Positions 36,974 through 42,517 of a DNA stretch of 42,517 bases are shown in pieces; the first letter of the stretch is position 1; each line of letters opens with the position of its first letter. The notes below the pieces were generated by a model that saw only the letters and a list, made by a program, of their open reading frames with translations, had not been told where the DNA came from and did no database searches. Made by a program: the position numbers and the translations under genes. This stretch comes from Deltaproteobacteria bacterium (GTDB lineage Bacteria; Myxococcota; Kuafuiibacteriia; Kuafuiibacteriales; Kuafuiibacteriaceae), in the NCBI GenBank assembly GCA_011526105.1, contig WYAZ01000197.1, forward strand, positions 1-42,517, in the 5' to 3' direction.

Positions 36974-37399
36974 TCACCACTCGCCGGTGTTGGGCATTGA
37001 GACCCAGGGCTCTTCCGGCGCGAGCGCATCACCGCGCTGGAGCAGCTCCACGGAGTGACCGTCCGGCGACTTGATGAACGCCATGCGGCCGTCCCGCGGT
37101 GGTCGGTGGATGATGCGACCCCGCTGCAGGAGTCGCGCGCAGGTCGCGTGAATGTCGTCGACCTCGAAGGCGAGGTGCCCGAAGAAGCGCCCGGTGGGGT
37201 ACGGGTCGGCTTGATCCCAGTTGTAGGTGAGCTCGATCTCCGCTTCATCTCGTGCGGCGCCGCTTGCGAGAAACACGAGCGTGTAACGGCCACCTTCCGA
37301 TTCGCGTCGCCTCGTCTCGGTGAGCCCGAGATCTTCCACGAAGAAGCGCAGCGCGGCGTCGAGATCGCGAACCCTCAGCATCGTGTGCAGAAAACGCAT
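36974..37399 (-). CDS. gloA: Lactoylglutathione lyase (glyoxalase I)
   Basis: A 141-residue glyoxalase I with the two beta-alpha-beta-beta-beta modules of the family. Metal ligands are visible: H5 in [10 protein letters not shown], the Glu of AEIELTYNW, the His of [13 protein letters not shown], and the Glu near the end (GHSVELLQ). The conserved [17 protein letters not shown] and [21 protein letters not shown] segments are typical of bacterial GloA. It isomerises the methylglyoxal-glutathione hemithioacetal. The start is the ATG at 37397-37399; the longer frame (to 37435) adds 12 residues not seen in the family. It is preceded on the same strand by rpoZ, 61 bases away. Confidence 0.92.
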   Translation of the reverse strand: MRFLHTMLRVRDLDAALRFFVEDLGLTETRRRESEGGRYTLVFLASGAARDEAEIELTYNWDQADPYPTGRFFGHLAFEVDDIHATCARLLQRGRIIHRPPRDGRMAFIKSPDGHSVELLQRGDALAPEEPWVSMPNTGEW

Positions 37400-37460
37400 G
37401 CCGGCAGGGTCCCCGGGGTCGCCGCGATTGTCCAACCCCGGACGCCGGGGCCGACCGAGC

Positions 37461-37757
37461 CTAGAAAAGCGCTGGGTTGGGTGGCGGCGGAAGGTGCTGA
37501 TCGCGCTTGAAGGGGTCGCCGTACTTCTCTTTGAGCTCGACCGCGCTGGACATGAGGATGTCCTTTAGGTCCTTGTCGAAGCGAACGCGGCCGGCCGCGA
37601 TCTCTCGCAGCGCGAGGACCGGCGCCTTGTTCTTCGGATGCTCCACCAGCGGGGTGGCCCCCTTGAGGAGCTGACGAGTCCTCTTGGTGGCGAGCAGAAC
37701 CAGCGCGAAGCGGTTCTCGATGCTCTCTAGGCAATCTTCGATGGTGACGCGAGCCAT
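37461..37757 (-). CDS. rpoZ: RNA polymerase omega subunit
   Basis: A 98-residue omega subunit. It begins [33 protein letters not shown], the conserved N-terminal helix region that contacts the beta' subunit, and continues with the [16 protein letters not shown] motif. Length and sequence are normal for the family. It is the one clear core housekeeping gene in the window and fits a proteobacterial or myxobacterial chromosome. It lies between glyoxalase I (downstream) and a divergent membrane protein gene. Confidence 0.95.
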   Translation of the reverse strand: MARVTIEDCLESIENRFALVLLATKRTRQLLKGATPLVEHPKNKAPVLALREIAAGRVRFDKDLKDILMSSAVELKEKYGDPFKRDQHLPPPPNPALF

Positions 37758-37880
37758 AGGGGGCGAGGTCTAAGCCTGGCGGTCGGGCCGGTCAAGCCCG
37801 TCGCGAATCCGTGATAACCCTGTTGCCCGAGCCCGCGCTCCCCACGCGTTCTCGCCCGGGCTTCGTGTAGCTTTGAGCCG

Positions 37881-38957
37881 ATGCTGGTCTCGGGCGCGTT
37901 CCTGCTGCTCCTGGCCCAGCCCCCGGTCATCGACCTCATCACCATGGGACCGGGCGACTACGTCTTTTCGCGCTGGGGTCACTCCGCCATCTGCGTCTCC
38001 GGACCGGCGGAAGCCCGCTGCTACAACTACGGCACCGCCGACTTCTCGACCCCGGGTCCTTTGACCTGGGCGTTCATTCGCGGGCGCGCGTTGTTCTGGG
38101 TCTCGGTCGTACCGCCCGATCTCATGTTCGCGGCCTACGAGCGGGAGGATCGGACGGTGTGGCGCCAGCGGCTGTCGCTGACGAGCACGCAAGCGGAGGA
38201 GCTCGCCGAACGTCTCGAGGCCTCCACCGCCGAAGACGTGCGCTTCTATCGGTATCATCACTTCAAGGACAACTGCACCACGCGGATTCGCGATCACCTC
38301 GACGTCGTCACTCGAGGAGGACTCAGTGGCCTCGCGGATCCGACTCCGCCCACGACCTTTCGGCGAGAGGCGCGGCGCGGCTTCGCGGGGGAGATGGCGC
38401 TGGAGCTGGCGGCGGATCTCTTGCTCGGGCGCCGGACCGACTCGCTCCTATCGAGCTGGGAGTCCATGTTTCTCCCCGAGGTCCTGATGGACAACGTTGA
38501 GCTTCAACTCGGTGCACCGCCGGAGGTGGTCTATCTCCGCAAGGGAAGTGCGCCGCCTGCGCCGAGTTCGCCGTTGTCGCGGGCGTTCATCGTGCTCTTC
38601 GTGGGTGTGATACTCGCGCTGATGCTGCGGCAGATCCGCCGTCATCCAACACGTGTTCGCATAGGCGCGGGCTTGCTGGGCGGGACCGGACTTCTGCTCT
38701 GGATCTTCGCCGCGCTCACCCGGGTCCCCGAGTTGCGTGAGAACGAGTTGTTGCTGGTGCTCGTGCCTTTCGACCTTGTGATGCCGTTCCTCGCCGAGCG
38801 CGGGCTTCCGCGTTATCTCGTGCTCAGAAAGCTCCAACTCGCATTCGTGCTGATTCTCGGGCTGCTCGGCCTGCTCACGCAACCGATTTGGCCCGTGGTC
38901 GGCTCCGTGGGTTTGGTGCTCGTGGGTCTAGACGCCTCTGCCCGCCCGCGCGCCTAG
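37881..38957 (+). CDS. DUF4105 (Lnb N-terminal-like) membrane protein
   Basis: This 358-residue protein has a short N-terminal hydrophobic segment. Residues about 12-200 match the DUF4105/Lnb domain pattern: a RWGHSAICV strand early, then the conserved YHHFKDNCTTRIRD (about 124-137) with the presumed active Cys of DNC. Four hydrophobic helices follow in the C-terminal half (about 235-350). In DUF4105 proteins the N-terminal domain resembles a papain-like (NlpC-type) fold, and a periplasmic thiol-hydrolase role is likely. The substrate is unknown. It is divergent from rpoZ across about 120 bases. Confidence 0.8.
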   Translation: MLVSGAFLLLLAQPPVIDLITMGPGDYVFSRWGHSAICVSGPAEARCYNYGTADFSTPGPLTWAFIRGRALFWVSVVPPDLMFAAYEREDRTVWRQRLSLTSTQAEELAERLEASTAEDVRFYRYHHFKDNCTTRIRDHLDVVTRGGLSGLADPTPPTTFRREARRGFAGEMALELAADLLLGRRTDSLLSSWESMFLPEVLMDNVELQLGAPPEVVYLRKGSAPPAPSSPLSRAFIVLFVGVILALMLRQIRRHPTRVRIGAGLLGGTGLLLWIFAALTRVPELRENELLLVLVPFDLVMPFLAERGLPRYLVLRKLQLAFVLILGLLGLLTQPIWPVVGSVGLVLVGLDASARPRA

Positions 38958-39017
38958 AGGCCGGCGTGTCTCCGAGCGCGGTCGACGAGACCGTCACTCC
39001 GAGTCAAAACGCGTTCG

Positions 39018-39533
39018 TCAGAAGACCTCTGTCGCGGGCGGAGCAGGCGGCAGCGGGTGCACCCACACAACCGGCGTTTCGGGGGTAAGTTCTGGATCCG
39101 CACGATCGACGAGGAAATACTCATCACCTCGGTCAACGAGGACCTTGCTCCGGTGGGCCACCCCGAGCTCGAGTCCGATATCCGAACAAGTGCCAGTCCC
39201 GCGGTGGTGCTCGATCAGAGAACCGCCGCGCATGACAGTGACCCATCCACCGCGGAATGGGGCGGCGACCGAAAAGGGGCTCGGCAGCAGGGAGACCAGA
39301 GAGAACCGACCGTCGTCGCCAAACTCGTAAACGACGCTCCGGCTGGTGTCGGTGCCGAAGATCAGCTCTCCCCAGCCTTCGAGCCTCTGCAGTCCCCCGA
39401 ACTTCCGCGCCGGCGCGATGCGGATTCGCTGCGTCACCCCGTCGCGATGGCGAAGGACTTCCTCGAAACCAGTGTTGATGAGTGCGTCACCCGGAGCCCG
39501 CAGGACCACGCCCCGTTCGGCCGACGGATTCAC
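39018..39533 (-). CDS. Beta-propeller-like hypothetical protein, coupled to Cys-rich lipoprotein
   Basis: A 171-residue protein. Its GTG start at 39531-39533 overlaps the TGA of the upstream lipoprotein gene (GTGA, 39530-39533), which supports this start over the longer frame beginning at 39605. The body is beta-rich, with repeated strand patterns such as GWGELIFGTDT and GGWVTVMRGGSLIEH, resembling about half of a propeller. It lacks a signal of its own. It may be a separate domain of a larger ancestral protein; the proteins at 33655 and 41684 have similar styles. Confidence 0.6.
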   Translation of the reverse strand: MNPSAERGVVLRAPGDALINTGFEEVLRHRDGVTQRIRIAPARKFGGLQRLEGWGELIFGTDTSRSVVYEFGDDGRFSLVSLLPSPFSVAAPFRGGWVTVMRGGSLIEHHRGTGTCSDIGLELGVAHRSKVLVDRGDEYFLVDRADPELTPETPVVWVHPLPPAPPATEVF

Positions 39534-40351
39534 TGGCACTGCGGGCACTCGCAGCTCACCTCGTTGCGCACGACGTCCGTGCAGGTATCGAAGGGCGCTA
39601 CGCAAAGCGTGCTCGCGACACAGCCGCAGCTTCGGTCGAGTTCGCAGCCCGCCGGCACCGGCTGGCAGGCGTACTGGATCGACGGACCCACCGGGCTCGT
39701 AGCGACACAGACTTCATCGGCCGGATCGCAGCGCAAAGAAGGTCCGCAAGGCTGGGGGGTCTGCGGGAAGGTCGTTCGGCAGACGTTGTCCACGCATTCG
39801 GCGATGGCGTCTTCGTCGAGCACGTTGTCCCTCGTGGTGCCGTCATCGGCTCGAGTCGGCTCGGTGGCGCAGCGGCAGTCGGGGTACTGCGACGCGCAGA
39901 TGCCCGCCGCGGCCTCGAAGTCTGGGGCGACGGTGGAGGAGATGCCGGTGACGATCATCGTGCCGCAGCAGTTGATCTGTCGTGTGCCGACCGCGCAGTC
40001 CCCTGCGACGGTGCAGCTCCGATCGAACTCGGGGAACACCGGCGGCGTCTGGTTGCATTCGACCACCAGGCCACCCGCGTCGGGTGGGCCGGCGTCGACG
40101 CTCTCACAGACCGGATCCAAGCGCCCGCACTGCGCTTCGAGAAAATAGCCGGTGGGACAGCCCTGTCCGATCGCCGGGAGGGTGTCGGAGCTGAGGCAAC
40201 ATCCTGAGTTGTTCGACCAGCCTCGGTAGCACAGCGTTTCACCACCATCGGGGAGCGAACTCGCATCTTGGCCCGGCAGCGGGTCGGTGCCCTCGTGGCA
40301 AGCGACGCTGAAAAGCAGCGGAAGCAGAAGGAGCAGCGCGGACCGTTTCAT
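39530..40351 (-). CDS. Cys-rich lipoprotein
   Basis: A 273-residue lipoprotein. The ATG at 40349-40351 has a strong GGAGG five bases upstream and gives the signal MKRSALLLLLPLLFSVAC; the longer frame is not credible. The mature protein has a Pro/Asp/Gly linker and then about 25 cysteines in short disulphide-type units (SGCCLSS, CGTMIVTG, CRCATEP, CGCVAST, CECPQCQ). No named domain is recognised. It resembles the Cys-rich part of the large PPC lipoprotein in style. It is translationally coupled to the propeller-like protein that follows. Confidence 0.75.
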   Translation of the reverse strand: MKRSALLLLLPLLFSVACHEGTDPLPGQDASSLPDGGETLCYRGWSNNSGCCLSSDTLPAIGQGCPTGYFLEAQCGRLDPVCESVDAGPPDAGGLVVECNQTPPVFPEFDRSCTVAGDCAVGTRQINCCGTMIVTGISSTVAPDFEAAAGICASQYPDCRCATEPTRADDGTTRDNVLDEDAIAECVDNVCRTTFPQTPQPCGPSLRCDPADEVCVATSPVGPSIQYACQPVPAGCELDRSCGCVASTLCVAPFDTCTDVVRNEVSCECPQCQ

Positions 40352-40407
40352 CGGAGCCTCCACGGGGACTGTACCGAGCCGAGGGTCTGCGCGGCGGATG
40401 TTTTCGG

Positions 40408-41601
40408 CTATTCGGCCTGAAACAAAGCCGCGGCGCCCATGCCACCGCCGATGCACATGCTCACGACACCCAGCTTGCCCTTTCGGCGCGCGAGCTCGTG
40501 AAGGAGTGTGGCCGTCATACGCGCGCCGGTGGCGCCGAGCGGATGGCCGAGCGCGATGGCGCCGCCGTTCGGGTTGAGCTGTTCGTCGCTGATGCCGAGC
40601 TCCGTCTTGCAGTACCAAGCCTGCGAAGCGAAGGCCTCGTTGACCTCGAAGATGTCGATCTCGGAGACCTTGCCACCGACGCGATCGAGCAGCTTGCGGA
40701 TGGCCGGCACCGGACCGATGCCCATGATCTCGGGGTCGACCCCCACGGTGGCGTATCCTCGAATCACACCGAGAATCGGCAGCCCGAGCTTGTTCGCGGT
40801 GGCGCGCGACATGATCAAAGTCGCGGCCGCGCCATCCGAAAACGGCGAGGCATTGCCCGCGGTGACGGTGCCGGTGGCCGAGAACGCCGGTCTCAGCGCT
40901 GCGAGTCCTTCGACGCTGGTGTCGGGCCGGATGAGTTCATCGCGCTCGAAGGCCTTGTCGGCGCGTTGGCCCTTGGCGTCGAAGGCGACCGCCTTCACCG
41001 GCACGATCTCGTTGGCGAACCGCTTGGCCTCCACCGCGGCGGTAGCCTTCTTGTGCGAGCTGAACGCGAGCTCGTCCTGGTCTTTGCGCGAGACCTTGAA
41101 CTTCTTGGCTACGTTTTCGGCGGTGATACCCATCGGGGTGTAGACCGCGGCGATGCGCTCGACCAGATCGGGACTCATCGAGGGCTTGTTGCCGCTCATG
41201 GGGATCATGGACATGGACTCGACGCCGCCGGCGATCTGCACATCGGCGTAGCCGCCCGCGATCTTGCCGGCCGCCGTGGCGATGACCTCGACGCCCGATG
41301 AGCAGAAGCGATTGACGGTCACCCCGCTCACTTCCTGAGGGAGACCGGCGCCGAGGGCGGCGATGCGTGCGACGTTGAGCCCCTGCTCGCCTTCGGGCAT
41401 CGCGCAGCCGATGAGCACGTCTTCGATCTGGTTCTTGGCGAGCCCGGCCTTCTCGGCTTTGCCGATGAGACCGACGAGGACCTGCACGAGCAGATCGTCG
41501 GGGCGGGTGAGGGCCAAGCTCCCTTTGATGCCGCGCCCGATCGGGCTTCGCACGGCGTGGGTGATGACGGCATCGGTGGGCTTCTTGTCGAAGGTCTGCA
41601 T
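40408..41601 (-). CDS. Acetyl-CoA C-acyltransferase (thiolase)
   Basis: A full-length 397-residue thiolase. The nucleophile C100 sits in VNRFCSSG. The catalytic H353 is in GGAIALGHPLGATGAR and the second Cys, C383, in SMCIGGGMGAA. The VNEAFASQ motif (about 320-327) is also intact. It catalyses the reversible transfer of an acyl group to CoA in fatty-acid oxidation or the reverse condensation. Whether it is of the FadA or AtoB type cannot be told without a partner gene; no hydratase or dehydrogenase lies next to it. The ATG at 41599-41601 starts MQTFDKKPTDAVI, normal for the family. Confidence 0.94.
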   Translation of the reverse strand: MQTFDKKPTDAVITHAVRSPIGRGIKGSLALTRPDDLLVQVLVGLIGKAEKAGLAKNQIEDVLIGCAMPEGEQGLNVARIAALGAGLPQEVSGVTVNRFCSSGVEVIATAAGKIAGGYADVQIAGGVESMSMIPMSGNKPSMSPDLVERIAAVYTPMGITAENVAKKFKVSRKDQDELAFSSHKKATAAVEAKRFANEIVPVKAVAFDAKGQRADKAFERDELIRPDTSVEGLAALRPAFSATGTVTAGNASPFSDGAAATLIMSRATANKLGLPILGVIRGYATVGVDPEIMGIGPVPAIRKLLDRVGGKVSEIDIFEVNEAFASQAWYCKTELGISDEQLNPNGGAIALGHPLGATGARMTATLLHELARRKGKLGVVSMCIGGGMGAAALFQAE

Positions 41602-41672
41602 GAATCGGTCTTAGCGCAGCCGCCCCGAAGGGGAAATAGGGGGACCCACAGCCCCAGGAAGGCCCTGCTTCG

Positions 41673-41696
41673 CCGGGCTCTGGTCAGCGAGCCCGG
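41673..41696 (-). terminator. Hairpin at the stop codon of the propeller remnant
   Basis: CCGGGCTC (41673-41680) and GAGCCCGG (41689-41696) form a perfect eight-base stem around an eight-base loop that contains the stop codon (41684-41686). There is no T-run, so it is a stable hairpin that could act as a weak or Rho-assisted terminator. Confidence 0.4.
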
Positions 41697-42421
41697 AGCC
41701 GCGCGAAGTACAGCCGACGCTCCGAGCAGCCCATCGCCCACGCAACGCCCGCTTCGTCGCCGGCGGCGGCCGCCGCGGCGGCCTCCACACAACGGCCGTC
41801 ATCTCCTTGAAGGACGAGCGGCTTGGACAAACGATCCTGATCCGGATCCCAAGCCTGAAAGGACACTCCAGTGGGCAGACCGGTGCTCGGGGGCTCGATC
41901 CGCTTGCCGGTCTGCAGCACGAGGCCGAGCCGTCGGCCTCCCTCTTCGGGGACGGCCCCGCTCCAGAAGGCAGCCTCCACAGTTTTTCGCACACGCCCGT
42001 TGAGGTCCATGAGCAGGAGGCCCACTCCGTAGTGGGCCGCGACCAAGAACTCCGGTCGACCTTGGGGCCAGAGGAGGCCCGCTTTGAGATTCACCTCGGC
42101 CGCGATCTGCGCACGCTCCACTGGCTGCAGCTCGGAATCGAGCGTGGTGAGCCAGAGGGCGTTCGGACTCATCGGGCCAGGACGGCGCGTGTTCCATGCG
42201 ACACGCAGGTCCGGGCCGTCGGCCTCGACCGAGCCGACGTCGAAGTCGTCGTCGGAGAAGACGCCACGCACGACGTCGAAGGCGAGGAGCTCTCCTTTTG
42301 ACCCGATGCGCGTGATGCGAATGCCGTCGTCTCGATCCGAGAACACGCTCCCAAAAACGAGATAGCCGTCGCCTCCGGGGTCGTGTCTCAGGGCGCCTAG
42401 TGTCCCGTCCGAGAAGTTCGA
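41684..42421 (-). pseudogene. Propeller-like protein lacking its 5' end
   Basis: The frame reads as coding back to 42421 (GALRHDPGGDGYLVFG), then meets an in-frame TGA at 42422-42424. No start codon lies near the edge; the first usable one is a GTG at 42344-42346, which would cut a beta strand. Repeated strand patterns (RVAWNTRRPGP, KAGLLWPQGRPEFLVAAHYG) suggest a propeller like those elsewhere in the window. The 5' part with signal peptide is missing, so a deletion, insertion or rearrangement junction probably lies near 42421. It could also be a complete short gene using GTG 42346, which I consider less likely. Confidence 0.55.
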
Positions 42422-42423
42422 TC

Positions 42424-42517
42424 ATGTTCCCGCGAAGTATCTTTCGTCGCTGGTCGGCGCGCTACGAAGGGAGTTGGGTCGCCCCCAATGACCGAGGAGC
42501 CCGAAAGGGCGGCCGCA
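42424..42517 (+). CDS. Possible partial gene at window end
   Basis: From ATG 42424 a frame stays open to the window edge (31 codons, starting MFPRSIFRRWSARYEGSW). It begins exactly at the apparent break in the propeller gene, so it might belong to whatever replaced the missing 5' part. No family is recognised; it may be a chance frame. Confidence 0.2.
   Translation, partial: MFPRSIFRRWSARYEGSWVAPNDRGARKGGR

Overview
The window is about 42.5 kb of high-GC DNA with frequent GTG starts. Many of its predicted proteins are export-type lipoproteins: a short signal peptide ending in a lipobox, then a D/P/G-rich linker. Among these are Cys-rich repeats, PPC (pre-peptidase C-terminal) domains, a VWA protein with thrombospondin-type-3 repeats and several beta-propeller-like lipoproteins. 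Together with a PilZ gene, HNH/DUF222 genes and a DUF885 peptidase, this suggests a Myxococcota bacterium (Polyangia, Sandaracinaceae-like). That assignment is inferred from gene content only; there is no rRNA or other marker apart from rpoZ.

Positions 1-8000 are an accessory island. The window opens inside the C-terminus of an IS91-like transposase. Two direct repeats of about 1.46 kb (328-1790 and 5667-7129), each carrying a DUF222/HNH endonuclease gene, bracket two divergent two-gene modules. The left module (minus strand) is an AbiEi-type antitoxin with an AbiEii-type nucleotidyltransferase, i.e. a type IV toxin-antitoxin pair. The right module (plus strand) is a DUF6036-type nucleotidyltransferase overlapping a winged-helix protein, in the opposite gene order. 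The shared intergenic region holds two inverted repeats and a good promoter. A deleted IS3-family transposase follows copy B. The bracketed back-to-back pair is the best candidate here for an under-described system.

Positions 8000-24000 hold a conserved small protein, a propeller lipoprotein, a TetR regulator divergent from OsmC and MAPEG genes (a likely thiol or peroxide detoxification unit), a DUF885 metallopeptidase, and a three-gene minus-strand operon (two surface lipoproteins and an epoxide-hydrolase-like enzyme). A PilZ plus membrane-anchored protein pair and a 1164-residue VWA/TSP3 lipoprotein follow.

Positions 24000-36300 are rich in exported and possibly antagonistic proteins: a small Cys-rich lipoprotein, an M23 (LytM) lipoprotein, a 735-residue peptidoglycan-binding protein ending in glycine-zipper membrane helices, a broken CocE/NonD hydrolase, an orphan radical-SAM/SPASM enzyme, a translationally coupled pair of unknown proteins, a propeller lipoprotein and a JAMM-like protein.

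Positions 36300-42517 are more chromosomal: a small lipoprotein, glyoxalase I, RNA polymerase omega, a DUF4105 (Lnb-like) membrane protein, a coupled lipoprotein/propeller pair and an acetyl-CoA acetyltransferase. The last gene is a propeller protein that has lost its 5' end close to the window edge. No tRNA, rRNA or CRISPR array was seen.
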